Source: Larsenimonas rhizosphaerae (GTDB taxonomy: Bacteria > Pseudomonadota > Gammaproteobacteria > Pseudomonadales > Halomonadaceae). From it: a stretch of DNA of 64,000 nucleotides. This document shows, piece by piece, positions 36,070 through 45,232 of the stretch. How positions within the stretch are numbered: position 1 is the first letter of the stretch; each line of letters starts with the position of its first letter. The position numbers were made by a program, and so were the translations under genes. A model generated the notes under the pieces. It did not search any database and was not told the origin of the DNA. It saw only the letters and a list, made by a program, of their open reading frames with translations. The DNA lies in assembly GCF_023700005.1 (NCBI RefSeq), contig NZ_JAMLJK010000003.1:124001-188000 (forward strand), in the 5' to 3' direction.

Positions 36070-37740
36070 ATGACATTGCCCAGGGATGAAGGAAAGCGCC
36101 GCGCGTTCTTGCGTGGCTCACTCACACTGTTGCCCGCTGTAGTCGTGGGGAGTGTAATGGCCCCCAGGGTGCAGGCTGCCTCCGGCGGTGGTGAACGGTC
36201 CGAGGCCGTGGATTCGCTGGCTCGGGCCAATGTGCTGTACTGGGGAGCGGATCCGTCCGGTCGTCGCGACAGCTCTGCAGCCTTTGCCAAGGCAGCACGG
36301 TCTCAATGGGCGCGTACCCTGCAGGTGCCGCCGGGCGTGTATCGTATTGCTCAAACGGTAGACCTTCTGGGCAAAAGCATGATGGGACCGGGGCGGACAC
36401 GCAGTGGCGGCGGCGATGATGAGGCGTGTCTCATCCCCCATTATGATCTTAAAGGGCCGATGTTTATCAAGACAGGGCCTGAAATTGCCTCGTTGACCTT
36501 CAATGGTCAGAGCAAGAAGAGTTCCGCCGTGGCACTGAACTGTTATGGCTACAATACCACCCTGCGCAATAACCTTTTCACCTCGCTTGGCAAGGCCATT
36601 GAAGTTGACAAGGGGATTGTCAATTTCAACATCCTGCAATGTGCCTTTGTTGCATGTGAATACGGCCTGCACGTCAAGGACAAGGGGGGGATGTCCTCGA
36701 CTACCGTTCGACTGACAGGCAACGAATTCAATTACGTCACGAACTGTGTGGTGTTCGACAAGGAGCTCTATGGCGCTACCTTTCAGGACAACATCTTCGA
36801 AGCAGTCAAGGGCGATGCGATCGTGGCTCAGGTCATTCATGGCTGTAACTTCATCGGGAACTGGTGGGAAAAGCGCAACGGAGGGAAGTCCGACTGGCCA
36901 GCCGTACGCTCTACCATGAAGCAGCAGATCATTGGCTGTTTCGCCAGTGCCAATACCATGGTTTATGGCTGGAAGGATGTCTTCAGTGGCGATCAGCACA
37001 ACAAGGCCATGGGGGGCGTATCGACCAACGGTACGGCGGTGCTGGTTCGGTCTTCCACGGGGTCGGCGCTCAGAATGACGCCTGGGGGTATCAAGGCGGA
37101 AACGGACGCCTGGCAAGGAGACACGCCCTTTATCATTCAGGGCAGTTATGCCAGTGCTCACAAGCGAGCCCATCCTATTGTGCTTCGTCATTCAGGGCAC
37201 AATGGCGATATCGAATTCGATACCGACCCCGAGCTGACCAGCGATGGGGTGTGGAAGGGCAAGCTGCGTTTTGCTGCCAGAGCTAAGGCGGGTGCGAAAA
37301 ACGACAAGGATAAAAAGCCGGCGATTCTGTGGGACGAGTATCAGGTCAACGAAAATCTGCCGGGACTGACCGGGCGTTCACCGCAGCAGACAAAGGCGGG
37401 CAATGTTCATACTGCGCTTACCGGTGTGCCCCAGTTCGTCAAGTGGCGCCAGGGTGATGAAAAGGCGCCCGGGGTCGACTTCTTCCCGAATAACAAGGCT
37501 CGCAAGACAGGCCAGGTCGAGCTGTCGTTTGACCAGGGCGAGTATGAGTTTCGGGACCCGATTCTGACGGTCACCGTTGATGATCATGATGTGGTATCTG
37601 CCGGTATTGATTATATCGATGCCTATAGCGGTGCCGGTAAATACAAGGCGTGGCGCGGGTTTGTGCTTCATTTCAAATCGCTGGAAACAGGCAAGCCTGT
37701 CACCCCTGAAAGCTTCAACCTGCAGATATTTCATCCCTGA
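36070..37740 (+). CDS. Tat-exported tailspike-like beta-helix protein
   Basis: A 556-residue protein with a twin-arginine signal (KRRAFLRGS, Arg10-Arg11, hydrophobic core LTLLPAVVVGSVMA, cleavage near VQAAS). The mature protein begins with YWGADPSGRRDSSAAFAKA, the typical opening of pectate-lyase-3/tailspike right-handed beta-helices, followed by many short repeats such as NCYGYNTTLRNNLFTSLGKAIEV and VRLTGNEFNYVTNCVVF, each given here in part. The C-terminal 150 residues form a separate beta-rich domain. No catalytic residues can be assigned. Shine-Dalgarno AGGAG. It could be a polysaccharide-binding or cleaving envelope enzyme; phage origin is possible, but no phage genes adjoin it. Confidence 0.72.
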   Translation: MTLPRDEGKRRAFLRGSLTLLPAVVVGSVMAPRVQAASGGGERSEAVDSLARANVLYWGADPSGRRDSSAAFAKAARSQWARTLQVPPGVYRIAQTVDLLGKSMMGPGRTRSGGGDDEACLIPHYDLKGPMFIKTGPEIASLTFNGQSKKSSAVALNCYGYNTTLRNNLFTSLGKAIEVDKGIVNFNILQCAFVACEYGLHVKDKGGMSSTTVRLTGNEFNYVTNCVVFDKELYGATFQDNIFEAVKGDAIVAQVIHGCNFIGNWWEKRNGGKSDWPAVRSTMKQQIIGCFASANTMVYGWKDVFSGDQHNKAMGGVSTNGTAVLVRSSTGSALRMTPGGIKAETDAWQGDTPFIIQGSYASAHKRAHPIVLRHSGHNGDIEFDTDPELTSDGVWKGKLRFAARAKAGAKNDKDKKPAILWDEYQVNENLPGLTGRSPQQTKAGNVHTALTGVPQFVKWRQGDEKAPGVDFFPNNKARKTGQVELSFDQGEYEFRDPILTVTVDDHDVVSAGIDYIDAYSGAGKYKAWRGFVLHFKSLETGKPVTPESFNLQIFHP

Positions 37741-37766
37741 GGGATCGATCAATTACGTGTGCAACA

Positions 37767-37794
37767 AAAAAACCCGGCGAATGCCGGGTTTTTT
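37767..37794. terminator. Bidirectional terminator, beta-helix gene / sugar porter
   Basis: Stem AAAAAACCCGGC/GCCGGGTTTTTT with a GAAT loop lies 26 bases after the plus-strand stop and 21 bases before the end of the minus-strand porter gene. A run of six T on each strand makes it effective in both directions. Confidence 0.9.
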
Positions 37795-37814
37795 CATGAC
37801 AGTCTGACGGGGGC

Positions 37815-39239
37815 TCAAGTACCGATATCGCGCAATGCCTTGCCGCCCATCAGGTTTTTCTCGATTTTTTCCAGGGAAATGCCCTTGGTTTCAGGGATCA
37901 GCATGAACGTGAACACGATAAACAGCAGGTTCAGCGCGGCGAGAATCCCGAAGGTCATGGTGCCTCCAATGCCGACCAGCATCAACGGGAAGAACTGCCC
38001 TACTATCCAGTTACCAACCCAGTTGGAGACCGTTGAGGCACTGATACCGAAGTCACGTCCGCGCAGGGGCTGGATTTCAGCGCACAGGGTCCAGATCAGT
38101 GGGCCGGCAGACATGGCAAATCCGGCGACAAACACCAGGACGGCGCCCATGGCAGTGTACTGGAGTGCGGAGGTGTCCGGGCCGATGTGCAGGATGGTGG
38201 CCAGTACGGCCATGCTGACGGCCATGATGGTGAACCCGGCATACAGGATCGGCTTGCGTCCGAGCCGATCAACGAAGCCGATGGCAATGAAGGTCGCCAG
38301 TACATTGACCAGCCCGGTGGCCACTGTGCTCCAGAGCTGTGCCGCCGTGCCTTCGAATCCGGATGCCTGAAAGATCTGGGGGGCGAAGTACATGATCGCG
38401 TTCATGCCGGTGAACTGCTGCACGATCTGAAGGCTGACCCCCAGCAGTACCGAACGGCGAAAGTTGGCGTTTTCCTTGAACATGCCCCAGCCTCGGCTCT
38501 GTTCCTTCTGCTCGATACTCTCGCGAATTTCACGCATTTCATAATCGATTTCCTCGCGGCTGCTGCGCAGCCGGTTGAGGACGTTTCTGGCATCATCAAA
38601 ACGGTCGCGCGTGGCCAGCCAGCGAGGGCTGTTGGGTACCATCAGTACGCCGGCAAACAGCATGCCCGCCGGGATCATCAGAACACCAAACATCCAGCGC
38701 CAGCTTTCGATGTAGCTGAAGGCCAGGTTTGATACAAAGGCAGCCAGAATGCCGACGGTGACCATCAGCTGATAAAACGAGATGGTCGTGCCGCGAATGC
38801 GTTCAGGGGCAATCTCGGAGAGGTACAGGGGGGCGGTAAAGGAGGCGACCCCGACGGCGAGACCCAGCAGGATTCGCGCTACCACAAGGATTGCTGTGCT
38901 GGTGGCCACGACGGCGACAAGGGCGCCGATGAAAAACAGCAGGGAGCTGTAAAGCAGTGCCTTGCGCCGGCCAAACCGCTGTGAGATTCCGCCTGCAAAG
39001 AAGGCGCCCACGGCGGCGCCTACCATCATTGAGCTGACAATCCAGCCCTCCATGGCGGTGCTCAGGTGAAATTCCTGCTTGATGAAGGGAAGTGCACCGG
39101 AAATGACGCCAATGTCCATGCCAAACAGCAGGCCGGCGAGGGCGGCCAGTGCACAGCTGAACCAGACCATGGGTACGATATCAGCGTGGGCAACGGCATC
39201 GGGTTTTCTGGTCTGCTCCGGACCGGAGGTATCAGACAT
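37815..39239 (-). CDS. Sugar:proton symporter, MFS sugar porter family
   Basis: A 474-residue transporter with twelve helices. LAALAGLLFGMDIGVISGALPF opens helix 1 in the GalP/XylE/AraE style (quoted in part), RFGRRKALLYSS is the first RxGRR loop, VDRLGRKPIL its second-half counterpart, and QQFTGMNAIMYFAPQIF is the sugar-binding helix. PETKGISLEKIE closes the family signature. Position next to hexR and the Entner-Doudoroff genes suggests glucose or another hexose. ATG 39239 follows AAGGAGACACGTC; an in-frame start at 39428 adds 63 unrelated residues. Confidence 0.9.
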   Translation of the reverse strand: MSDTSGPEQTRKPDAVAHADIVPMVWFSCALAALAGLLFGMDIGVISGALPFIKQEFHLSTAMEGWIVSSMMVGAAVGAFFAGGISQRFGRRKALLYSSLLFFIGALVAVVATSTAILVVARILLGLAVGVASFTAPLYLSEIAPERIRGTTISFYQLMVTVGILAAFVSNLAFSYIESWRWMFGVLMIPAGMLFAGVLMVPNSPRWLATRDRFDDARNVLNRLRSSREEIDYEMREIRESIEQKEQSRGWGMFKENANFRRSVLLGVSLQIVQQFTGMNAIMYFAPQIFQASGFEGTAAQLWSTVATGLVNVLATFIAIGFVDRLGRKPILYAGFTIMAVSMAVLATILHIGPDTSALQYTAMGAVLVFVAGFAMSAGPLIWTLCAEIQPLRGRDFGISASTVSNWVGNWIVGQFFPLMLVGIGGTMTFGILAALNLLFIVFTFMLIPETKGISLEKIEKNLMGGKALRDIGT

Positions 39240-39418
39240 GACGTGTCTCCTTGTCGACGCCCTTGAGGTCGTCAGGATGTGGTGTGAGGATACGGATATA
39301 CATGCGGTCTGGTTCGGAGCTGAACGTGGGTGCATGGCCGGCAGGGTGCGTCGGCCATGCAGGATTACAGACAGTTGGCGATAAGACCTTGGGTGTGCAT
39401 TAAGCTTCAAAATAGGTA

Positions 39419-39450
39419 ACGAAGGCAAAGTCTTGCCGTTAGACCTTCGT
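39419..39450. promoter_or_regulatory. Overlapping hairpins between hexR and the sugar porter
   Basis: Outer arms ACGAAGG and CCTTCGT enclose an inner GGCAA/TTGCC stem that shares two G residues with the outer arm, so the two pairings compete. The element lies 31 bases after the hexR stop and 180 bases before the porter start, in the 242-base gap of a same-strand pair. It could end the hexR transcript or control read-through. Confidence 0.4.
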
Positions 39451-39481
39451 CGTGATCAGCACACCGCGCCATCTCATGGCG

Positions 39482-40381
39482 TTACTCGACAGGAAAGCGG
39501 GTCGGCTTCAGACTGTCCTTGATGCGCTTGAGATGAGGCAGGAAGTCCGGTCCGCGACGCAGTGTGACGCCGGTGGCCAGTACATCGATAAGGGCCAGGT
39601 GAATCATGCGTGACGTCATGGGCATGTAGTGATCGGTATCTTCAGCGCTGATGACGGCCAGGCTTTCCGTGCACTGTCGAGCCAGTGGTGAGTCGGCGGC
39701 GGTAATGCCAAGGACCGTGGCGCCGTGGGAGCGGGCCTGCGTAGCGATTTCCACGAGGTCACAGGTTCGGCCCGTATTGGAAATGATGACGATAACGTCA
39801 CCGGTGCGGGATGCTGCCGCTACCATGCGCTGCATCAATACGTCATCATACGCGACCACGGGCAGATTGAAGCGGAAGAACTTGTGCTGAGCATCAAAGG
39901 CCACCGGGCCCGACGCGCCAAGACCAAAGAAACTGATCTGTTTGGCCTGAATCAGGTAGTCCACGGCCCGCTCGATGATCTTGGGGTCCAGTGACCGGCA
40001 GGCTTCATCCAGAGCCGCGATATTGGCACCAAAGATTTTTCGCGCATAGGCCGCTGTATCGTCATCATGTTCGACGCTTCGGGTGACATAGGGCGTGCCA
40101 CCCGCCAGGCTTTGTGCCAGTTTTATCTTGAAGTCGGGATAGCCGCGGGTTTCAAAGTTGCGGCAGAACCGGTTCACCGTAGGCTCGCTGACACTGGCCT
40201 GTTGTGCCAAAGTGGCAATACTCATGCCCGTTGCGGCGTCCGGGTCGGTCAGAATGACATCGGCCACCTTGCGCTCGGAACGGTTCAGGGAGTCCAGACG
40301 AAGCCGGATTTTGGATATAAGGTCGTGGGCCACCGCAAATCTCGCTGTGTCAAATGCATGAGGAGATGGATAGTTGTGCAT
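39482..40381 (-). CDS. hexR: HexR-type transcriptional regulator (RpiR family)
   Basis: HexR represses Entner-Doudoroff and linked genes and is released by KDPG. The N-terminal HTH_6 domain reads [20 protein letters not shown] and [14 protein letters not shown] (recognition helix), and a SIS sugar-phosphate domain covers about residues 135-270 with [16 protein letters not shown] and [17 protein letters not shown]. The ATG at 40381 gives 299 residues but has a poor ribosome site; a GTG at 40333 would give a HexR-like length of 283. It is divergent from zwf and probably controls itself through the palindrome at 40386-40407. Confidence 0.9.
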   Translation of the reverse strand: MHNYPSPHAFDTARFAVAHDLISKIRLRLDSLNRSERKVADVILTDPDAATGMSIATLAQQASVSEPTVNRFCRNFETRGYPDFKIKLAQSLAGGTPYVTRSVEHDDDTAAYARKIFGANIAALDEACRSLDPKIIERAVDYLIQAKQISFFGLGASGPVAFDAQHKFFRFNLPVVAYDDVLMQRMVAAASRTGDVIVIISNTGRTCDLVEIATQARSHGATVLGITAADSPLARQCTESLAVISAEDTDHYMPMTSRMIHLALIDVLATGVTLRRGPDFLPHLKRIKDSLKPTRFPVE

Positions 40382-40385
40382 GTTT

Positions 40386-40407
40386 TTGTGGTGAAATTAC
40401 TACGCAA
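40386..40407. promoter_or_regulatory. Candidate HexR operator in the hexR-zwf gap
   Basis: An imperfect 22-base palindrome, read on the minus strand as TTGCGTAGTAA followed by TTTCACCACAA, matches seven of eleven pairs. The left arm contains the GTAGT half-site of the published HexR consensus (TGTARTWWWAYTACA); the right arm is degenerate. It lies five bases upstream of the hexR ATG and in the divergent zwf promoter region. Confidence 0.45.
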
Positions 40408-40555
40408 TACCCGCATGCTATCTTCTTGATTCGGTTTAAGCCAATGAGACCGCTTAGTCGGCCGGTTTTTTAGTAAGTTTACGAAAAATAGTTGCGAGGA
40501 CTCTGTGATATGGCTAACGTTGCGCGTAATTTAACCAGTCGGAAGGGAGCGTCGC

Positions 40556-42028
40556 ATGTCTGAACAGACCCCGTCAGTCGACCTCGCCCTGTTTGGTGCG
40601 CTTGGTGACCTGGCCCTTCGCAAGCTCTATGTAGCGATGTATCACCTTGATCGCGAAGGACTTTTGGCCGACGACGCACGCATTCTCGGCCTGGCTCGTC
40701 AGGATTATGAGGCAGAGGCCTATCGCGCGCGCGTACGCGATGCGCTGGAAAGCCGTGTCGATGCTTCCGAACGCACCGAAGAAAGCATGGAGCGTTTCGT
40801 GGCCCGGCTGGAGTATGCCCAGGTCGATTTCACGACCGTTGATGGCTACTCGAAAATTGCCGACTGGCGCAAGGACAGCTCCCGCCCGCTGGTAGTGTAT
40901 CTATCGGTGCCGGCAAGCCTTTACGGTGATATCTGTCAACACCTGGAATCATCGGGCTGCCTGGATGAACACAGCCGCGTGGTTGTCGAGAAGCCGATCG
41001 GCTATGACCTTGAAACGTCGATCGAAATCAATGATGCCATCGGTGCCGTATTCGATGAGACCAGTATCTATCGAATCGACCACTACCTTGGCAAGGAAAC
41101 CGTACAGAACCTTCTGGCCCTTCGGTTTGCCAACCCGCTATTCGGGGATCAGTGGAACCAAAGCAAGGTTTCGCACGTTGAAATCACCGTGGCTGAAACG
41201 GTCGGTATCGAAGGTCGCTGGGGGTATTTCGATCAGGCCGGTCAGCTCCGCGACATGGTTCAAAACCATTTGATGCAGCTGTTGTGCATGATTGCCATGG
41301 ATCCGCCGTCCAATCTGGATGCTGACAGCATTCGTGACGAGAAGGTCAAGGTACTCAAGGCGCTGCGCCCAATCGAGGGCGATATGCTCAATACCGACGT
41401 CGTGCGGGGGCAGTATATTGCAGGTTCCGTAGGCGGCAAGCAGGTACCGGGGTATCTTGATGAGGAAGATGCCAATACCGAAAGCCGCACTGAAACCTTT
41501 GTAGCGTTCAAGACCGAAGTCTCCAACTGGCGCTGGGCAGGGGTTCCGTTTTATTTGCGTACCGGCAAGCGGATGCCTGAAAAACTGTCCCAGATCGTGA
41601 TTCACTTCCGTCAGCAACCGCACTATATCTTTGATCCTGACCAGCGCTCTCTGGCAGCCAACAAGCTGGTGATCAAGCTGCAGCCGGAAGAAGGTATTGC
41701 CCTGCAGGTACTGACCAAGGACAGTGGTCTGGACAAGGGAATGCGGCTGCGTCAGGGGCCCCTGCACCTTGATTTCCACAAGGCGTTTCCCAAGGCGCGT
41801 ATCCCCGATGCCTATGAGCGGCTGCTGCTGGAAGTGATGAAGGGGCAGCAGTACCTGTTTGTGCGTCGTGACGAGATCGAGTTTGCCTGGCGCTGGGTTG
41901 ATACCCTGATCGAAGGCTGGCAGGCACGTGACGTACCGCCCAAGCGCTATCCGGCAGGGTCATGGGGCCCGGTATCTTCCATTGCAATGATCACCAAGGA
42001 CGGATTCTCCTGGTATGAAGACTACTGA
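40556..42028 (+). CDS. zwf: Glucose-6-phosphate dehydrogenase
   Basis: Zwf oxidises glucose-6-phosphate to 6-phosphogluconolactone with NAD(P). The 490-residue length is normal. The N-terminal cofactor motif is [11 protein letters not shown], the substrate block is [16 protein letters not shown] with the active-site Asp-His-Tyr and Lys, and [11 protein letters not shown] and [18 protein letters not shown] are also family features. AGGGAG precedes ATG. It leads the zwf-pgl-eda operon and its 3' end overlaps pgl by 14 bases. Confidence 0.97.
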   Translation: MSEQTPSVDLALFGALGDLALRKLYVAMYHLDREGLLADDARILGLARQDYEAEAYRARVRDALESRVDASERTEESMERFVARLEYAQVDFTTVDGYSKIADWRKDSSRPLVVYLSVPASLYGDICQHLESSGCLDEHSRVVVEKPIGYDLETSIEINDAIGAVFDETSIYRIDHYLGKETVQNLLALRFANPLFGDQWNQSKVSHVEITVAETVGIEGRWGYFDQAGQLRDMVQNHLMQLLCMIAMDPPSNLDADSIRDEKVKVLKALRPIEGDMLNTDVVRGQYIAGSVGGKQVPGYLDEEDANTESRTETFVAFKTEVSNWRWAGVPFYLRTGKRMPEKLSQIVIHFRQQPHYIFDPDQRSLAANKLVIKLQPEEGIALQVLTKDSGLDKGMRLRQGPLHLDFHKAFPKARIPDAYERLLLEVMKGQQYLFVRRDEIEFAWRWVDTLIEGWQARDVPPKRYPAGSWGPVSSIAMITKDGFSWYEDY

Positions 42029-42701
42029 TTACACCGCCTCCGACGCACGTGAAGTCCTTGCATGCTCGCTGGCGGAAGCTGTCGCGGCAGCCCTTCGGGA
42101 GGATCTGGTCGAGCAGGCACGTGCTACCCTGATCGTATCGGGTGGTTCCACGCCGGTGCCTTTTTTCAAGGCGCTCTCACGTCAGCATCTGGACTGGGCG
42201 CGGGTAGATGTTACCCTCGCAGATGAGCGGTGGGTTGGTGAGGACAGTCAGGACAGTAATACTCGGCTGGTGAAGCAGGACCTCATCGCGCAGGAAGCCA
42301 GTGCCGCCGTATTCCATCCGTTGGTGAACCAGGCCGACTCCCCTGAAGAGGGTGTGAGCACGCTTGAAGCTCAGATGGCGCAGCTTTCCTGGCCCGCCAG
42401 CGTTGTGGTGCTGGGGATGGGCGGTGACGGCCATACGGCCTCGCTGTTTCCCGATAGTCCTCAGCTCGCGTACGGTCTTGAAACCGATAAGCTCTTGCTG
42501 GCTGTTCGTTCGCCAAGTGTGCCCCAGGCGCGCATTTCCTTTAGCGCCAGTGCGCTGAGTAATGCTCGTCGCCATTTTCTTCATGTTACCGGTGATGAAA
42601 AGCGGTCAGTGTTTGCTGATGCTTTTGGTGGTAACGATGTGAAGGCATTGCCGATCCGTGCTTTCATGAGCCAGGCCTTGTCGCTTTACTGGGCGCCCTG
42701 A
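42015..42701 (+). CDS. pgl: 6-phosphogluconolactonase
   Basis: Pgl hydrolyses 6-phosphogluconolactone to 6-phosphogluconate. The 228 residues are of the NagB/DevB type: [16 protein letters not shown] near residue 40, [20 protein letters not shown] around 70-90, and [17 protein letters not shown] around 135. The start codon lies inside the last codons of zwf, so translation is coupled. Confidence 0.95.
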   Translation: MKTTDYTASDAREVLACSLAEAVAAALREDLVEQARATLIVSGGSTPVPFFKALSRQHLDWARVDVTLADERWVGEDSQDSNTRLVKQDLIAQEASAAVFHPLVNQADSPEEGVSTLEAQMAQLSWPASVVVLGMGGDGHTASLFPDSPQLAYGLETDKLLLAVRSPSVPQARISFSASALSNARRHFLHVTGDEKRSVFADAFGGNDVKALPIRAFMSQALSLYWAP

Positions 42702-42732
42702 TCCCCCTTGCGCTGATTACAGGAGTACATGT

Positions 42733-43398
42733 ATGACCATCGACAAGCAGCTGCCAGCCAGCCGTACAGCGGAAATTGACAGCATCTGTCAGCGCTGTGA
42801 AGTTATCCCGGTGCTGACCATCAATCGCATCGAAGACGCTGTTCCGCTGTGCCGTGCACTGTATGAAGGCGGTCTCCCGGTGCTGGAAGTGACGCTGCGG
42901 ACTGACTGCGCTCTTGAAGCGCTGCATCGTCTGCGTGATGCCTTGCCGGAAGCCAGTATCGGTGCAGGCACGGTGCTTACGCCCGAGCAGTATCGTCTGG
43001 CAGAAGATGCCGGTGTTGATTTTGTGGTAACGCCTGGAACCACCAATCGTCTGTTTGAATATGGCATCAACAGCCCGGTCCCGCTTCTTCCGGGTATCAG
43101 CACAGCGACCGAACTTTTGAACGGCTGGCAGTATGGCTATCGCCGGTTCAAGTTCTTCCCGGCCGAAGCCAGCGGTGGTGTGCCGGCGCTCAAGGCCCTG
43201 GCGGGTCCGCTTCGTGACGTACAGTTTTGTCCGACCGGAGGAATTACTCCGGATAATGCCGGCAATTACCTGAAGCTTCGCAACGTCATGTGCGTGGGCG
43301 GGTCGTGGATCATGCCGAAGGAAATGATTGAAAACGAAGACTGGGACGGCATTCGCAAGCTGGCCCTGGAAACGTCGGAATTTCTGAAGCGCCACTAG
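42733..43398 (+). CDS. eda: KDPG/KHG aldolase
   Basis: Eda splits 2-keto-3-deoxy-6-phosphogluconate into pyruvate and glyceraldehyde-3-phosphate. The 221-residue product has VIPVLTINRIEDAVPL, LPVLEVTLRTDCALEAL (catalytic Glu), IGAGTVLTPEQY and the Schiff-base Lys in FKFFPAEASGGVPAL. GPTGGI-type phosphate binding appears as CPTGGITPDNAG. AGGAG precedes ATG 42733. A strong terminator ends the operon 45 bases downstream. Confidence 0.96.
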   Translation: MTIDKQLPASRTAEIDSICQRCEVIPVLTINRIEDAVPLCRALYEGGLPVLEVTLRTDCALEALHRLRDALPEASIGAGTVLTPEQYRLAEDAGVDFVVTPGTTNRLFEYGINSPVPLLPGISTATELLNGWQYGYRRFKFFPAEASGGVPALKALAGPLRDVQFCPTGGITPDNAGNYLKLRNVMCVGGSWIMPKEMIENEDWDGIRKLALETSEFLKRH

Positions 43399-43442
43399 GG
43401 CGTCAGTACCTTCTCTCTCTCGACAGCCTCGGCTGTTGCTTC

Positions 43443-43472
43443 GCCCGTCGACCTGGTCGACGGGCTTTTTTT
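43443..43472 (+). terminator. Intrinsic terminator of zwf-pgl-eda
   Basis: A 10-base stem GCCCGTCGAC/GTCGACGGGC with a CTG loop is followed by seven T residues on the plus strand. Confidence 0.93.
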
Positions 43473-43511
43473 GATCCCGGTATCAGGGAGATCCGCTGCC
43501 GGTGGTCAGAA

Positions 43512-44375
43512 TCAGAATACGCGGTAGGCGCGTGCTGCTTCCAGAAGGGCAAACCAGCGTGTCCGCTCAAGTGTCAACGTGCTGTGCTCAAGCAGGGTTT
43601 GCAGGTTGGTGGCCTTGAGGCTGCCCACAACGGGAGTTGGGGCGTGCGGGAGGGTGTTGAGCCAGGCCATGGGGATGTTGGCCGGTTGTACGTTGAGCTC
43701 CTGCGCGCTTTCGCTGATGACCTTGCCCAGCAGGCTTTCGAACAGGCGCCCGCCACACAGGGGCGAGCATGCCATGGGGGCCAGGCCGTCAAGGCACAGG
43801 GAGTCCCACAACCCATCGAACAATGGTGCGCTTCGGGGTATGGAAAGCTCTATTTCTGCAGATGTCAGGCTGTGGGTCATGGCAGCCTGCAGGCGGCGCC
43901 ACTGGGAGGGCAGAAAGTGGGAGACTCCCAGTCGTGCAACCTTGCCCTGGTCGATAATGCTGTCCAGCGTGCGGCCAACCTCGGTATAGCTCATCAGCGG
44001 GTCGGGGCGGTGCAGGTGCAGCAGTTCGATCTGTTCAAGATTAAGCCGCGAAAGACGTTCTTCCACTGCACTGGTCAGGTAGTCGGGCGTGGTGTTGTAG
44101 TGCTTGATATGGCGTCCCGACGGGTCCATGTGCGCAGGTACAATGCCGATCTTGGCCATGACATGCACACGTGACGCCAGAGCTGGGCGGCTTGCAAGGG
44201 CTTCGCCGAAGCGACGTTCGTGCTCGCCATCGCCATAGATATCCGACAGGCAGAACCAGTCGAGCCCCTCGTCCAGACGTGCTTCGATCCAGTCGGCCAG
44301 GGCATGGGTATTCAGCAGGCTATCGTAATGCTCCAGCTGACGGAGGCTGATTACGAAGGGGGGCATGGCGCTCAT
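43512..44375 (-). CDS. Aldo/keto reductase
   Basis: A 287-residue AKR of the YdhF/Tas-like branch. A TIM barrel opens with DWFCLSDIYGDGEHERRFGEAL, where Tyr is the catalytic acid and the family Asp precedes it; the Lys is in VHVMAKIGIVP and the His in ELLHLHRPDPLMSYTEV. NADPH contacts appear near VVGSLKATNLQTL. It is the last gene of edd-glk-mutarotase and overlaps the mutarotase by an ATGA, so it is likely co-expressed with sugar catabolism, perhaps reducing a sugar-derived aldehyde. The substrate is unknown. Confidence 0.9.
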   Translation of the reverse strand: MSAMPPFVISLRQLEHYDSLLNTHALADWIEARLDEGLDWFCLSDIYGDGEHERRFGEALASRPALASRVHVMAKIGIVPAHMDPSGRHIKHYNTTPDYLTSAVEERLSRLNLEQIELLHLHRPDPLMSYTEVGRTLDSIIDQGKVARLGVSHFLPSQWRRLQAAMTHSLTSAEIELSIPRSAPLFDGLWDSLCLDGLAPMACSPLCGGRLFESLLGKVISESAQELNVQPANIPMAWLNTLPHAPTPVVGSLKATNLQTLLEHSTLTLERTRWFALLEAARAYRVF

Positions 44376-45232
44376 GAGTCCCGGGTCTCCAGTGACAGGT
44401 GCTGAGCCAGAAGATGGTGGCTGCCCGGTGCCAGCCAGACGCGGTCAAGCTGGGTACAGGCGGCCTCGATACAGACAAAGCGTTGGGCCTGTTCGGCAGG
44501 AACGTCACCGGGAAGGGCGCTTCCCGGGTGCCAGATAACGCTCGAATCGCTGCCCTGCTTGGCCAGTCGACGTGTCGTGTTGCCGGACTCGAGCAGCAGG
44601 GGGCGGCTGGAATGATAAATACGGTCGAGGGCGCCGCGGATGCCCAGCTCACCCTGCTGGTCCTTTTCGCGCAGGCCGTCAAGCTTGTCAAGGTAGCGCG
44701 CTCCGGCGAGGCCGCTGATCCGGCATTCAAAGCTTTGATCCACTGCCAGGTAGGTGTGCAGCGCCTGAGTAAAGCTTACCGGTGTGTCCCCGGTGTGTTC
44801 TGTAATCAGCTCGATATTGAGCCGCTGGGCGTTGGCCTGGATGACCACTCGTGGCGTGAGTTGCGGGTCCAGTCGCTGTTCCGGAGAAAGGTGTACTTCC
44901 ACGCCTTCCTGGTGCTCATCGACGGCATCAACCCGCCACGGCGCCGTTCTGGCTGTTCCATGGGCAGGCCCCTCATGGCCGTCGGCGTCTCCGAACCAGG
45001 GCCAGCACAGGGGGATGCCCCCCCTGATAGCGTCAGGCGCCTCTTTGGGTGTGGGGGTAGTCCACAGCCATCCCGGTTGACCATGCGGGGCAAAATGCAG
45101 CAGTTGTGCGCCCTGGTAGGCGATAACCAGACTGCCCCAGCCTTCGTTGATGACCAGTACCTTGCGACCACACCAGTCAGCGTCGCGCTGACCGTGTGTG
45201 GCTTCCACGAGCGTGCATAACGCGTCGCTCAT
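44372..45232 (-). CDS. Glucose-6-phosphate 1-epimerase (YeaD-like mutarotase)
   Basis: A 286-residue beta-sandwich of the aldose-1-epimerase superfamily. The N-terminal VINEGWGSLVIAYQGAQLLHF, IRGGIPLCWPWFGDADGHEGPAHG (quoted blocks IRGGIPLCWPWFG and GPAHGTART) and the catalytic Glu near VCIEAACTQLD match D-hexose-6-phosphate mutarotases. It interconverts alpha and beta glucose-6-phosphate, feeding Zwf with the beta form. ATGA overlaps on both sides tie it to glk and the reductase. Confidence 0.9.
   Translation of the reverse strand: MSDALCTLVEATHGQRDADWCGRKVLVINEGWGSLVIAYQGAQLLHFAPHGQPGWLWTTPTPKEAPDAIRGGIPLCWPWFGDADGHEGPAHGTARTAPWRVDAVDEHQEGVEVHLSPEQRLDPQLTPRVVIQANAQRLNIELITEHTGDTPVSFTQALHTYLAVDQSFECRISGLAGARYLDKLDGLREKDQQGELGIRGALDRIYHSSRPLLLESGNTTRRLAKQGSDSSVIWHPGSALPGDVPAEQAQRFVCIEAACTQLDRVWLAPGSHHLLAQHLSLETRDS

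Noticed and set aside
36118-37191. Open minus-strand frame of 357 codons opposite the beta-helix gene
   Set aside because: The plus-strand product has a Tat signal and family motifs; the antisense frame has none.
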